A program made the position numbers and the translations under genes. From positions 5,844,473 through 5,908,472 of the forward strand of contig NZ_CP050191.1 of the NCBI RefSeq assembly GCF_011745145.1: 64,000 bases of DNA. Reading direction: 5' to 3'. Every line of letters begins with the position of its first letter. Position 1 is the stretch's first letter. The notes below the pieces were generated by a model. The model saw only the letters and a list, made by a program, of their open reading frames with translations. It ran no database searches and was not told where the DNA came from. This document shows, piece after piece, positions 41,407 to 50,817 of this stretch. Origin of the DNA: Mycobacterium sp. DL440 (GTDB lineage Bacteria > Actinomycetota > Actinomycetes > Mycobacteriales > Mycobacteriaceae).

Positions 41407-42048
41407 CTACCCGCCGGTAGGGTCCTCCACGATCAACACGTCCAGAGTTCGGGGCCCGTGGACGCCTTCCACACGCTGCAGCTCGATGTCACTGGTGGCG
41501 CTGGGGCCGGAAATGAAGGTCAATGGCCTGGTCGCCGCCAGCTCGGCGAATGCCTGGGGCACGGTGTCGACGATCTGCTGTGCACGGACCACACAAAGGT
41601 GATGGTCGGGCACCAGGGTCAGCGTCCGCCGCCCCTGCCCGGGGCCCGCGTCCAGCACGATGGTGCCAGTCGCGGCGATCCCCAGCGCGCATCCGGTCAG
41701 CACCGCGTCGGCTCGATCGAGTTGCTCGACACCCAGTGCCGGCGCGTCGGGGACCGTCGTCAGCCCGGTCACCCACTCCGGCGGCAGATCGGCCGGGATG
41801 ACCACGGTGGCCTCCGGGCCGACCAGTCCGAGGACAGTCGACGCGATCGCGTCGACCCCGATGCGATGGACCCGCGCCCGGTACTCGGCGACTGTCTCGG
41901 CGAACCGCTCGACGTCGCCGGCGCCGGTCAGTGGCTCACGGTGGTAGTCCCTCGGTACCGTCACCGCCTGCGGCGGTGCGGCGGCCAGGGCGCCGCGGAT
42001 CCGGCCGAGCACCGTGGCCCGGGCTGCGTCGGGGGTCGGGCCGGTCAC
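41407..42048 (-). CDS. lutC: Lactate utilization protein LutC
   Basis: A 213-residue LUD-domain subunit of the LutABC L-lactate oxidising complex. Typical parts are PPEWVTGLTTV, DAVLTGCALGIAATGTIVLDAG and TLVPDHHLCVVRAQQIV. The ATG at 42048 overlaps the lutB stop. It is the last gene of the operon and ends 128 bp before the STAS gene's start region. Confidence 0.92.
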   Translation of the reverse strand: MTGPTPDAARATVLGRIRGALAAAPPQAVTVPRDYHREPLTGAGDVERFAETVAEYRARVHRIGVDAIASTVLGLVGPEATVVIPADLPPEWVTGLTTVPDAPALGVEQLDRADAVLTGCALGIAATGTIVLDAGPGQGRRTLTLVPDHHLCVVRAQQIVDTVPQAFAELAATRPLTFISGPSATSDIELQRVEGVHGPRTLDVLIVEDPTGG

Positions 42049-43511
42049 CCGCGGCCTCCCTCATGGGTTCGGTTCCACCACTGCCGGAACGTCTCGGCGG
42101 GCGGCTCGGGAATGTCACGGCTCGCCGTCCACTTGGAGGCGGGCCAGGGCAGCGCCGAGATGCGGTGATCGCGCCCGGCGATCAGTCGCCCGGCGCCCAG
42201 CACCTTTTCCGCCAGCGCGAACCGGCCCGCGCCGGACATCGCCCAGCCCGCGGCTTTCATCGCGAGATCCTGCCCGCCGGGCAGGCCGTGACGTTCGGAG
42301 TCCACCTGGTTGGCGCGCAGGTGCACCAGGATCGTGGGGATGTCGATGCGCACCGGGCAGGCTTCGAAGCACGCTCCGCACAGTGACGAGGCGAACGGCA
42401 GGCTGGCGTTGGGATCGTCGTGACCGGTGGTGCCGGTGAGCTGAGGGCTCAGGATCGCCCCGATCGGCCCCGGATACACCGAGCCGTAGGCGTGCCCGCC
42501 CGTGCGTTCATACACCGGACAGACGTTCAGACAGGCACTGCACCGGATGCAGTGCAGCGCGGCGCGCCCCACCTCATCGGCCAGCACGCGGGTGCGGCCG
42601 TTGTCGAGCAGGATCAGGTGAAATTCCTGGGGCCCGTCGCCGGGATGCACACCGGTCCACATGGAGGTGTACGGGTTCATCCGTTCCGCCGTCGAGGAGC
42701 GCGGCAGCAACTGCATGAAGACCTCGAGATCGGTGAACGACGGCACGATCTTCTCGATACCCATCACCGTGATCAGGGTCGGCGGCAACGTGAGGCACAT
42801 CCGGCCGTTCCCTTCGGACTCCACCACCGCCAGCGTGCCCGTCTCGGCGATGCCGAAGTTCGCCCCACTGACCGCGACCTTCGCGGTGAGGAATTTGCGC
42901 CGCAGATGGGCCCGGGCCGCCATGGCCAGCACCCGCGGGTCGTCGGTGAGCTCACCCGCGTCGGGCATCTCCCGGTTGAAGATCTCGCGGATCTCTGCCC
43001 GGTTGCGGTGGATGGCCGGCACCAGGATGTGGCTCGGTTTGTCGTGGCCGAGTTGCACGATGAGCTCGGCCAGGTCGGTTTCGAACGCGGCGATGCCCTG
43101 CGCTTCCAGGTACTCGTTGAGGCCGATTTCCTGGGTGGCCATCGACTTGACCTTGACCACTTCGTCGGAGCCGGTGGCGCGGATGAGGTCGGCGACGATG
43201 CGATTGGCCTCGTTGCCGTCGCGGGCCCAGTGCACCACGCCACCCCGCCGGGTGACGTTGTCCTCGAGCTGCTCGAGCAACTCGGGCAACCGTGCCATGA
43301 CGTCCTGCTTGAGTGCGCTGCCCGCGGCACGCAACTGCTCCCAGTCGTCGCATTCGGCCACGGCGGCCAGCCGTTTGGTCCGGATGGTGTGGGTGGCGTG
43401 GCCGATGTTGCGGCGCAGTTGGGAATCGGCGAGCGCGGTGCGGGCGGCTTTCGGGAAGGGTTCGTCGCCACGGAGGTTGCCGACGCCGGGGGTGCCCAGG
43501 AATGTGGTCAT
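42045..43511 (-). CDS. lutB: Lactate utilization iron-sulfur protein LutB
   Basis: A 488-residue subunit carrying an LUD domain and two [4Fe-4S] ferredoxin motifs (CIRCSACLNVCPVYE, then CGACFEACPV). The N-terminal region includes HWARDGNEANRIV and MATQEIGLNEYL. The start at 43511 overlaps the lutA stop (ATGA). It passes electrons from lactate oxidation toward quinone or an unknown acceptor. Confidence 0.94.
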   Translation of the reverse strand: MTTFLGTPGVGNLRGDEPFPKAARTALADSQLRRNIGHATHTIRTKRLAAVAECDDWEQLRAAGSALKQDVMARLPELLEQLEDNVTRRGGVVHWARDGNEANRIVADLIRATGSDEVVKVKSMATQEIGLNEYLEAQGIAAFETDLAELIVQLGHDKPSHILVPAIHRNRAEIREIFNREMPDAGELTDDPRVLAMAARAHLRRKFLTAKVAVSGANFGIAETGTLAVVESEGNGRMCLTLPPTLITVMGIEKIVPSFTDLEVFMQLLPRSSTAERMNPYTSMWTGVHPGDGPQEFHLILLDNGRTRVLADEVGRAALHCIRCSACLNVCPVYERTGGHAYGSVYPGPIGAILSPQLTGTTGHDDPNASLPFASSLCGACFEACPVRIDIPTILVHLRANQVDSERHGLPGGQDLAMKAAGWAMSGAGRFALAEKVLGAGRLIAGRDHRISALPWPASKWTASRDIPEPPAETFRQWWNRTHEGGRG

Positions 43512-44242
43512 GCCTCGGCCGCCAGGATCTCGGCCAGGTGCACTGTGCCCACGCCGGAGCGCAGCCGGGTCAGCCCGCCGCCGATGTGCATCAGGCACGA
43601 GGAGTCTCCTGCACTGCAGACCTCGGCGCCGGTCTCTGCGATGTGGGCCATCTTGTCGGCCAGCATCGCGGTGGACGTATCGGAGTTCTTGATCGCGAAG
43701 GTTCCGCCGAACCCGCAGCAGGAATCGGCCTCAGGCAGCTCCACCAGTGTCAGGCCCCGAACATTGCGCAGCAGCCGCAGCGGCTTGTCGCCCACCCCGA
43801 GCATGCGCAGTGAGTGGCAGGTCGGGTGATAGGTGACGCGGTGCGGATAGTAGGCGCCGACGTCGTCGACGCCGAGGACGTCGATCAGAAATTCCGATAA
43901 CTCGTAGGTCTTTTCGGCCAGTCTCTCGGCGCGCGTGGCCAGGTTCTCGTCGCCGGCTCGGCGGGCCACCATCGTGTGCTGGTGGCGGGCCGAACCCACA
44001 CACGAGCCCGACGGTGCCACCACTGCGTCGCAGCTCGCGGATTCGAAGGCCTCGACGTGATTGCGCACCAGCGCGGTGGCTTCCTTGAGATAGCCGGTGT
44101 TGATATGCATTTGGCCGCAACAGGTTTGACCGGGCGGGAACACCACCTGATGACCGAGGCGCTCCAGCAACTGCACCGTGGCGATCGCGACCGGCGGGAA
44201 CAACGCGTCCGCCAGGCAGGTCGCGAACAGGGCGATTCGCAT
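43508..44242 (-). CDS. lutA: Lactate utilization protein LutA
   Basis: A 244-residue protein with two cysteine-rich CCG domains (CCGQMHINTGY, PSGSCVGSARH; then YHPTCHSLRML and DSCCGFGGTFAIKN) that bind iron-sulfur clusters. The ATG at 44242 is preferred because AGGAG sits five bases before it; a GTG two codons earlier lies inside that box. It is the first gene of lutABC. No lactate permease or LutR is next to it. Confidence 0.93.
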   Translation of the reverse strand: MRIALFATCLADALFPPVAIATVQLLERLGHQVVFPPGQTCCGQMHINTGYLKEATALVRNHVEAFESASCDAVVAPSGSCVGSARHQHTMVARRAGDENLATRAERLAEKTYELSEFLIDVLGVDDVGAYYPHRVTYHPTCHSLRMLGVGDKPLRLLRNVRGLTLVELPEADSCCGFGGTFAIKNSDTSTAMLADKMAHIAETGAEVCSAGDSSCLMHIGGGLTRLRSGVGTVHLAEILAAEA

Positions 44243-44374
44243 GGACACTCCTAGGACGTGATGTGACCAGGGTACCGACCGTGTGATGGCACCCCTTACG
44301 TTTCGGGCGGCGAAGATGCCGGGAATCCGAACGGGAGGGCCGCTGTTGTTGGGGGGTGCCTACGAAAGGAAACG

Positions 44375-45205
44375 ATGTCGGCGACGAAAAAGACCGCTGC
44401 GGCAGTCCGCGAGGTCCAACGTCCGCACGAGACCACGATCCGGTACACGGTCACCGGCCCCGCCGGCGGGCTGACCCTCGTGTTCATCCACGGCTGGGGT
44501 TGTGACAGAACCGATTTCGATGCCGTCGCCGTTTTCCTGCCGGATCGGTACCGCGTCGTGGCGATCGATCTCGCCGAACACGGCGAATCCCGGTCCGCAC
44601 GCGATCTCTGGACGATAGGGGAGTTCGCCCGGGACGTTGCTGCTGTCCTGAGGGCCGAGGCCGTGGCAAGTGCCGTCGTGGTCGGGCATTCCCTGGGCGG
44701 TGCGGTGGCCGTCGAGACCGCCAGGATATTGCCCGACGTGGTCTCACAGGTCGTCGCACTCGATGGCCTGCACTACCTGTCGTTGTATCCCGCCCAAGAC
44801 GCTCCGCATGCCCGGGCTGTCTTGCAACCCTTCTATGACGACTTTGAGGCGGCGACACGGGACCTGGTCGATGGCGGATCACCGGAGGGCGTCGATCCGG
44901 CGCGCACGGACGCCTACTTCGCGAAGATGTCGGCCGTGCGGCAACCGGCGGGGTTGCGCGCCGTCGAGGGCCTGGTGCATTGGGACATGGACGCCGCCCT
45001 GCGTGAGATTCACCAGCCGATCACCCTGTTCGCGGTGCGCTCGCTCATCAGGCAGGAAGCGATCGACCGCTATCGCGACCGAATCGACATCGTGCCGGTC
45101 GATTTGGGAAGCCACCACTTCCACATCGAAACACCCGAGGGCACAGCAGAATTGTTGGCCGGCGTGGTTTCCGGTCAAGAACGCGACGCCGTTCCGGGCA
45201 GCTGA
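44375..45205 (+). CDS. Alpha/beta-hydrolase
   Basis: A 276-residue cytoplasmic hydrolase. The oxyanion strand is FIHGWGCDRTDF, the nucleophile elbow is GHSLGGAV (Ser near residue 109), and the histidine is in GSHHFHIETP. There is no signal peptide. It is divergent from lutA with a 132-bp gap, and lies 30 bp before the truncated NTF2-like gene, suggesting a former two-gene operon. The substrate is unknown. Confidence 0.88.
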   Translation: MSATKKTAAAVREVQRPHETTIRYTVTGPAGGLTLVFIHGWGCDRTDFDAVAVFLPDRYRVVAIDLAEHGESRSARDLWTIGEFARDVAAVLRAEAVASAVVVGHSLGGAVAVETARILPDVVSQVVALDGLHYLSLYPAQDAPHARAVLQPFYDDFEAATRDLVDGGSPEGVDPARTDAYFAKMSAVRQPAGLRAVEGLVHWDMDAALREIHQPITLFAVRSLIRQEAIDRYRDRIDIVPVDLGSHHFHIETPEGTAELLAGVVSGQERDAVPGS

Positions 45206-45235
45206 CGCAAATCCAGGGCAAAGGAGGGCCAAGCA

Positions 45236-45574
45236 TTGGAAAACAACGCGATAGCGGTGCTGCAGCGGTTCTACGAAGCAGAGACGGCGTACCTGGAATC
45301 CGACCCGAAGGACTTCGCGGTTGTCGCTGCCGTGCTGCATCCGGATTGTGTGATGCACCGGCCAGACTCACTTCCCTATGCGGGTCAGTGGCGTGGTCAC
45401 GAGGGTTTTGAGCGCTGGATGGCGGCGTTCTCCGCGGTATGGGCCTCCTTGACGTACTTTCAAGCAGCTCCAGCTAGTGCCACTGCCTACCGCGGTAGTG
45501 CTCCCACGGGTTGTAGTCGGCGAGTAGCTCTTCCTGCGGCGGGCGCTCGGCCTCGGGCACGTGCTGCAGGTTGA
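45236..45574 (+). pseudogene. Truncated NTF2/SnoaL-like protein
   Basis: The first about 75 residues look like an NTF2-like fold (AVLQRFYEAETAYL, VVAAVLHPDCVMHRPDSLPYAGQWRGHEGFERWM). The start is TTG with AAGGAGG seven bases upstream. Family members have about 130 residues; here the C-terminal beta sheet is missing and the last 34 codons are simply antisense to the end of polD2. The gene seems to have lost its 3' half at about 45460-45474. Confidence 0.6.
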
Positions 45575-46700
45575 TCCGCACCCGATACCAGATCGAACTC
45601 GGACCCCGCATCCCGTCTAGCAGGACATCGACGGGCTCCAGCCGCCCGGCCACCGCGGGATAGCGCTCGCGCCACCCGTCCAGCGCTGCCATCGCCTCGT
45701 CTTTGGTTTTGGTGCGGGCGATCTCGATCAGCGGCATGCTCGACTGTCTGCGCCCATCGTGGGAAGCGGCCTTGGGTGCCTTCTCGGCTGGGCCGAGATC
45801 CTTGGCGAGGGCGAGCAAAGGGTCCAACTCGCCGACCGCGAGATCCATGCCTTCCCACGGGTCGCCGATCTCGGCGAACCGGCCGGGCACGGTGGCGACC
45901 GTGAAAGCCTCGGGGTGGCAACCGTCGACCTCGTCCCAGCGCAGGGGGGTGGACACCCGGGCATCGGGGGTGGCGCGCACGGAATAGGCCGACGCCACCG
46001 TACGGTCCTTGGCGTTCTGGTTGAAGTCGACGAAGACCCTGGTGCCCCGTTCTTCCTTCCACCAGCGCGCCGTCGCGAGGTGCGGCGCCCTCAGTTCTAC
46101 CGCCCGGGCCACCGTCTCGGCGGCCAGCCGAACTTTGGTGAACGGCCACCGCGGCTGGATGCGCGCGTAGATGTGGAAGCCGCGCGAGCCCGATGTCTTG
46201 GGCCACGCGGTCAGGCCGTACTCCTCCAGCACAGCGCGGGCGACCTGAGCGACATCAACGATCTGCGACCAGCCGACCCCGGGCATGGGGTCGAGGTCGA
46301 CCCGTAGTTCGTCGGGATGATCGAGGTCGTCGGCCCGCACGGGATGGGGATTGAAGTCGACGCACCCCAGGTTCACCGCCCACGCCAAGCCCGCGGCGTC
46401 GCGAAGCACCGCTTCCTTGGCCGACGTGCCGGACCGGTACTTCAGTTCGGCGACGTCCACGTAGTCAGGTCGCTTCTCCGGCGCCCGTTTCTGGAAGATG
46501 GCTTCGGTGGCGATGCCTTTGACGAACCGCTTGAGGATCATCGGACGTTCGTAGACCCCGCGCAGCGCACCGTCGGCCACCGAGAGGTAGTAGTTGATCA
46601 AGTCCAGCTTGGTGACGTGGGCGTCAGGGAAAACCACCTTGTCGGGGTTGCTGATGGCCACCTCGCGGCCTTCGATCTCCAGCGACATTGCACCGGCCAT
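45474..46700 (-). CDS. polD2: LigD-like polymerase/primase PolD2
   Basis: A 408-residue stand-alone archaeo-eukaryotic primase-type polymerase related to the POL domain of DNA ligase D. The metal-binding pair is in RVDLDPMPG, the nucleotide-binding segment is SGSRGFHIYARI, and FVDFNQNAKDRTVASAYSVRATP is the family C-terminal motif. Such enzymes add ribo- or deoxynucleotides in gap repair and end joining. Position next to fadD2 matches Rv0269c and M. smegmatis PolD2 (MSMEG_0597). Start is ATG 46700 or a GTG at 46706. Confidence 0.88.
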   Translation of the reverse strand: MAGAMSLEIEGREVAISNPDKVVFPDAHVTKLDLINYYLSVADGALRGVYERPMILKRFVKGIATEAIFQKRAPEKRPDYVDVAELKYRSGTSAKEAVLRDAAGLAWAVNLGCVDFNPHPVRADDLDHPDELRVDLDPMPGVGWSQIVDVAQVARAVLEEYGLTAWPKTSGSRGFHIYARIQPRWPFTKVRLAAETVARAVELRAPHLATARWWKEERGTRVFVDFNQNAKDRTVASAYSVRATPDARVSTPLRWDEVDGCHPEAFTVATVPGRFAEIGDPWEGMDLAVGELDPLLALAKDLGPAEKAPKAASHDGRRQSSMPLIEIARTKTKDEAMAALDGWRERYPAVAGRLEPVDVLLDGMRGPSSIWYRVRINLQHVPEAERPPQEELLADYNPWEHYRGRQWH

Positions 46701-46736
46701 GACCACATGTTAGTTACCGCCCGCAGTGCGATAGAT

Positions 46737-46751
46737 GTCACTTATTGTGAC
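46737..46751. promoter_or_regulatory. Short inverted repeat between polD2 and fadD2
   Basis: GTCAC-TTATT-GTGAC, five-base arms, immediately before the fadD2 start codon in the narrow divergent gap of about 54 bp. It could be an operator for both genes; the arms are short. Confidence 0.35.
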
Positions 46752-46754
46752 GAC

Positions 46755-48428
46755 ATGCCAAGTCTGTCTGATCTGCCGGCGAACCTCACCGCGAAGGCCA
46801 AGCAGTACGCGGAGCGCGGCGCCGCCGAATTGCACTACGCGCGCAAGATGTTCGAAGCGGGTGCGCTGCGGCTGGAACCGCCGCAACATATCGCGGCCAT
46901 GCTGAACGACATCCGGACCTGGGGCGAGATCGGGATGATTCCCGCGCTCAACGCGCGTCGGCATCCCCACCGTGCCGCGGTCATCGATGACGAGGGTGAG
47001 TTCACGTTCGGTGAGCTCGACGCCGCGGCGCACGCGGTGGCCAACGAACTGCTCACCATGGGCGTGCGAGGCGGCGACGGGGTGGCCATCCTGGCCCGCA
47101 ACCACCGTTGGTTCCTGATCGCCCAATACGGCGCGGCGCGCGTCGGGGCCCGGATCATCATGCTCAACTCCGAGTTCTCGGGACCGCAGATCAAAGAGGT
47201 TTCCGAGCGCGAAGGCGCCAAGGTGATCATCTACGACGACGAATACACCGCCGCCGTGGCGCATGCCGAACCGGAACTCGGCAAACTGCGGGCGCTGGGC
47301 GTCAACCCAGATTCCGACAAACCGTCGGGCAGCACCGATGAGACCTTGGCCGACGTGATCGCGCGCAGCCACGGCCGGTCCGCGCCCAAGGCCACCAAAC
47401 ATCCCGCGATCATCATCCTGACCAGCGGCACCACCGGAACGCCCAAGGGTGCCAACCGGGCCGCCCCACCGTCACTGGCCCCGATCGGGGGAGTGCTGTC
47501 GCATGTCCCGTTCAAAGGCGGTGAGGTGACCTCACTGCCCGCCCCGATGTTCCACGCGCTCGGGTTCCTGCACGCCACCCTGGCGATGATGCTGGGCTCG
47601 ACGCTGGTGCTCCGTCGCCGGTTCAAGCCGGCCACCGTGTTCGAAGACGTCGAGAAGCACGGAGTCACCGGCATGGTGGTGGTGCCGGTGATGCTCTCGC
47701 GCATGCTCGACCATCTCGATCAGATGCAGCCCAAACCCAATCTGTCGTCGTTGCGGATCGTGTTCGTCTCCGGCTCCCAGCTCGGTGCGGAACTGGCGTC
47801 GCGCGCACTCAAAGAGCTCGGGCCGGTGATCTACAACCTCTACGGATCGACCGAGATCGCCTTCGCGAGCATCGCGCGCCCCAAGGATCTGTCGATCAAT
47901 CCGGCGACGGTCGGGCCGGTGGTCAAGGGCATCACCGTCAAGATCATCGACGACAACGGCAAGGAGCTCCCGGCGGGGCAGGTGGGCCGCATCTTCGTGC
48001 GAAACACCTTCCCGTTCAAGGGATATACCGGTGGTGGGGGCAAGGAAATCATCGACGGCATGCTGTCGTCGGGCGACGTCGGATACTTCGACGAGCATGG
48101 CCTGCTCTACGTCAGCGGCCGCGACGACGAGATGATCGTCTCCGGCGGGGAGAACGTTTTCCCGGCCGAAGTCGAGGATCTGATCAGCGGGCATCCCGAC
48201 GTCATCGAGGCCACCGCGCTCGGCGTCGAGGACAAGGAATGGGGCGCCCGGTTGCGGGCATTCGTGGTGAAGGCCGAGGGTGCCACCATCGACGAGGACT
48301 CGATCAAGACCTACGTCAAAGAGCATCTGGCGCGGTACAAGGTGCCGCGTGAGGTGGTGTTCCTCGACGAGCTGCCGCGCAACCCGACCGGCAAGATCCT
48401 CAAGCGTGAACTCCGCGACATGGAATAG
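46755..48428 (+). CDS. fadD2: Acyl-CoA synthetase FadD2
   Basis: A 557-residue fatty acyl-CoA ligase that activates fatty acids through an acyl-adenylate. It shows the AMP loop TSGTTGTPKG, YGSTE, the hinge GYFDEHGLLYVSGRDDE, and the C-terminal lysine PTGKILKREL. The N-terminal third (ARNHRWFLIAQYGAARVGARIIMLNSEFSGPQIKEVS) follows M. tuberculosis FadD2 (Rv0270). Together with polD2 before and fadE6 after, the block matches Rv0269c-Rv0271c, with two SDR genes in between here. Confidence 0.9.
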   Translation: MPSLSDLPANLTAKAKQYAERGAAELHYARKMFEAGALRLEPPQHIAAMLNDIRTWGEIGMIPALNARRHPHRAAVIDDEGEFTFGELDAAAHAVANELLTMGVRGGDGVAILARNHRWFLIAQYGAARVGARIIMLNSEFSGPQIKEVSEREGAKVIIYDDEYTAAVAHAEPELGKLRALGVNPDSDKPSGSTDETLADVIARSHGRSAPKATKHPAIIILTSGTTGTPKGANRAAPPSLAPIGGVLSHVPFKGGEVTSLPAPMFHALGFLHATLAMMLGSTLVLRRRFKPATVFEDVEKHGVTGMVVVPVMLSRMLDHLDQMQPKPNLSSLRIVFVSGSQLGAELASRALKELGPVIYNLYGSTEIAFASIARPKDLSINPATVGPVVKGITVKIIDDNGKELPAGQVGRIFVRNTFPFKGYTGGGGKEIIDGMLSSGDVGYFDEHGLLYVSGRDDEMIVSGGENVFPAEVEDLISGHPDVIEATALGVEDKEWGARLRAFVVKAEGATIDEDSIKTYVKEHLARYKVPREVVFLDELPRNPTGKILKRELRDME

Positions 48429-48457
48429 TTCGCGCCGATCGGTGGTAATACCTGCTC

Positions 48458-49240
48458 GTGAACATCGACCTGACTGGAAAGACCGCGCTCGTCACCGGCT
48501 CGACCCAGGGCATCGGGCTGGCCATCGCAGAGCAATTGGCCCGCAGCGGCGCCCGCGTCACGATCAACGGTCGGACCGCCGTGCGCGTCGACGAAGCCGT
48601 CGCCAAGCTGGGGGACGTCGACGTGATCGGTGTCGCGGCCGACGTGGCGACCGAGGAGGGCACCGCCGAACTGCTGCGGCAACTGCCCGCTGTGGACGTG
48701 TTGGTCAACAACCTCGGCATCTTCGGGGCGGTGCCGCCACTGGAGATCACCGACGAGCAGTGGCGCACCTACTTCGACGTGAATGTCCTTGCCTCAGTGC
48801 GACTTATCCGCAGCTACCTGCCAGGGATGACCGAGCGGGGCTGGGGGCGGGCGATCCAGATCGCCAGTGACTCGGCCATTGTCACGCCCGCGGAGATGAT
48901 CCACTACGGGGTGTCCAAGACAGCGTTGCTCGCAGTGTCGCGCGGTTTCGCCAAGCAGGCCGCGGGTACCGGCGTGACAGTCAACTCGGTGATCGCCGGG
49001 CCGACCCACACCGCCGGTGTTGAGGACTTCGTCTACCAACTCGTCGACAAGTCGTTGCCGTGGGATGAGGCGCAGCGGGAGTTCATGATCAAGCACCGGC
49101 CGCAGTCCCTGATCCAGCGCCTGATCGAACCCGAGGAGATCGCGAACATGGTGACCTATCTGGCGTCGCCGTTGGCGTCTGCTACGACCGGCGGGGCCTT
49201 GCGGGTCGACGGCGGCTACGTCGATTCGATTTTGCCCTAA
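48458..49240 (+). CDS. Short-chain dehydrogenase/reductase
   Basis: A 260-residue SDR. The cofactor motif is TGSTQGIG at residues 14-21, NNLG follows, and the catalytic Tyr-Lys is in YGVSKTAL. It starts at GTG 29 bp after fadD2 on the same strand, so it may reduce or oxidise a hydroxy- or keto-acyl intermediate of the FadD2 pathway. The usual catalytic serine region reads QIASDSAIV. Confidence 0.9.
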   Translation: MNIDLTGKTALVTGSTQGIGLAIAEQLARSGARVTINGRTAVRVDEAVAKLGDVDVIGVAADVATEEGTAELLRQLPAVDVLVNNLGIFGAVPPLEITDEQWRTYFDVNVLASVRLIRSYLPGMTERGWGRAIQIASDSAIVTPAEMIHYGVSKTALLAVSRGFAKQAAGTGVTVNSVIAGPTHTAGVEDFVYQLVDKSLPWDEAQREFMIKHRPQSLIQRLIEPEEIANMVTYLASPLASATTGGALRVDGGYVDSILP

Positions 49241-49288
49241 GAGCGGAAACTCCCGACGGGGCCGCGAGGTCGAACGTAATCTGCGGCC

Positions 49289-50161
49289 ATGGGGTCAAGT
49301 GCGACAGGCAAGATTGCTCTCATCACCGGTGGTGCCTCCGGGATCGGTGCCGCCTTGGCGACCAGATTGGCCGGCGACGGCGCCGAGGTTTGGATTGCCG
49401 ACCGGCAGACCGACGTCGCGCAGGAGCTCGCGCAGCGTCTCAGCGTGGGTGGCACCCCGGCACATGCGATCGAGCTCGACGTCCGCGACTACGAGTCGTT
49501 CGAACGCGCGGTCGCCCAGATCGTGGAGCAGTCGGGGCGCATCGACTATCTGTTCAACAACGCGGGCATCGGAGTGGGCGGCGAGGTCGACACGTACACG
49601 CTCGATGACTGGAACGACGTGTTCGATGTGAACCTGCGCGGTGTCGTGCACGGCATCCAGGCGGTCTATCCCGTCATGATCCGACAGCACAGCGGGCACA
49701 TCGTGAACACGGCGTCGATGGCGGGTCTCATGACGGGCGCGGGCCAGGCGAGCTACTCCGCCACCAAACATGCCGTCGTGGCGATCTCGCGGACATTGCG
49801 AGTCGAGGCCGATCGCCACAACGTGCTGGTTTCGGCGCTGTGCCCGGGCGTGATCCGGACCCCGATCCTGAGCGGCGGCAAGTTCGGCAGACTCAAGGGC
49901 CCCGGTGTCCGCGACGAGGACTTCGTCAAGAAGGTGTGGGAACCGTTGCGGCCCATGGCTCCTGACGTGTTCGCCGATCGCGTGGTGCGGGCCGTGATGC
50001 GAGGTGACGCGATGATCATCGTGCCCGCGTGGTGGAAGCTGTTCTGGTACCTGGAACGGCTTTCACCGCGGTTGTCGTTGCGCCTCGCGAAGGTGGCGCT
50101 CGACCGCAATCGCGTTGTACAAGACGAGCTCGACAAAGGTGCCCTAGGAGAGCAGCGCTGA
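49289..50161 (+). CDS. Short-chain dehydrogenase/reductase
   Basis: A 290-residue SDR with TGGASGIG cofactor loop, NNAGIGVGG, serine in VNTASMAGLM, and catalytic YSATKHA. The C-terminal tail beyond residue 240 is hydrophobic and basic (PAWWKLFWYLERLSPRL), suggesting membrane association. It follows the other SDR by 48 bp and ends 18 bp inside the convergent membrane-protein gene. Confidence 0.9.
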   Translation: MGSSATGKIALITGGASGIGAALATRLAGDGAEVWIADRQTDVAQELAQRLSVGGTPAHAIELDVRDYESFERAVAQIVEQSGRIDYLFNNAGIGVGGEVDTYTLDDWNDVFDVNLRGVVHGIQAVYPVMIRQHSGHIVNTASMAGLMTGAGQASYSATKHAVVAISRTLRVEADRHNVLVSALCPGVIRTPILSGGKFGRLKGPGVRDEDFVKKVWEPLRPMAPDVFADRVVRAVMRGDAMIIVPAWWKLFWYLERLSPRLSLRLAKVALDRNRVVQDELDKGALGEQR

Positions 50162-50455
50162 GCCCGGCACCGCCAGGCACATCAACGACAACGCCAGCAG
50201 GAACCAGCCTGCGCCCTGCCAGATCGGCCAGGTGCCTTCGGCTTTCCACACCTGGTAGGTCCGGATGAACGCTCCGACGCCGCCGACAAACAGAATGGTC
50301 GGAACCAGCGTTGCCGAGAGGGTGGAATGATCAAAGGCGTAGAACGTCAGTGCCAGACCCGCAACGGCGACGACGGCGACTACGTAACCCACCGCGGCGC
50401 GGAACATCTGCGGATCATGCCAACGCTTTTCGACATCGTCCTCATCGCTGCCCAT
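50144..50455 (-). CDS. Small membrane protein
   Basis: A 103-residue protein with three predicted transmembrane helices (AAVGYVVAVVAVAGLALTFYA, then LVPTILFVGGVGAF and GWFLLALSLMCLAV). The N-terminus is acidic and cytoplasmic. Function unknown. It follows a small secreted-protein gene by 17 bp on the same strand, so both may be one unit. Confidence 0.75.
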   Translation of the reverse strand: MGSDEDDVEKRWHDPQMFRAAVGYVVAVVAVAGLALTFYAFDHSTLSATLVPTILFVGGVGAFIRTYQVWKAEGTWPIWQGAGWFLLALSLMCLAVPGSALLS

Positions 50456-50472
50456 AATCTTCGCTCACACCG

Positions 50473-50760
50473 TCACGGCGGCCCGTTGATGTACCAGGCC
50501 AGGCAACCCGGTCGGTCGCGGCACGCGATGATGGCGCCGGCGTCGGGGGCGGACCCGCGCACCCGCGGCGGCCTGGGTTGCAGATTGCAGTTCACCACGT
50601 AGGGATTCCACGGAATCACTCCGTTCACACATGGATCGGCCTGGATTTCGGCGGGCCCTTGGGTGGCCTGACCCCACACAGCCGTCGGCGCGAATACAAC
50701 CGCCGCCGCCGCTGCGCCCAGTGCCACCGGACGCAGAATGCGTTGTAGTGACGTTCTCAT
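50473..50760 (-). CDS. Small secreted protein
   Basis: A 95-residue exported protein. The signal peptide has the core LGAAAAAVVFAPTAVWG with cleavage near residue 32. The mature part of about 63 residues has four cysteines (DPCVNG, VVNCNL, IACRD, GCLAWY), probably in two disulfides. Unknown family; similar small Cys proteins are common in mycobacteria. Confidence 0.72.
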   Translation of the reverse strand: MRTSLQRILRPVALGAAAAAVVFAPTAVWGQATQGPAEIQADPCVNGVIPWNPYVVNCNLQPRPPRVRGSAPDAGAIIACRDRPGCLAWYINGPP

Positions 50761-50817
50761 CGTTGAGTGCCAACCGTTTCTGTTAGCCGTCTATTTCGAC
50801 GGTACGCCTGACACCTG

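Noticed and set aside
46317..46754. Upstream extension of fadD2
   Set aside because: It is antisense to polD2 and is not FadD-like; the ATG at 46755 matches the FadD2 N-terminus.
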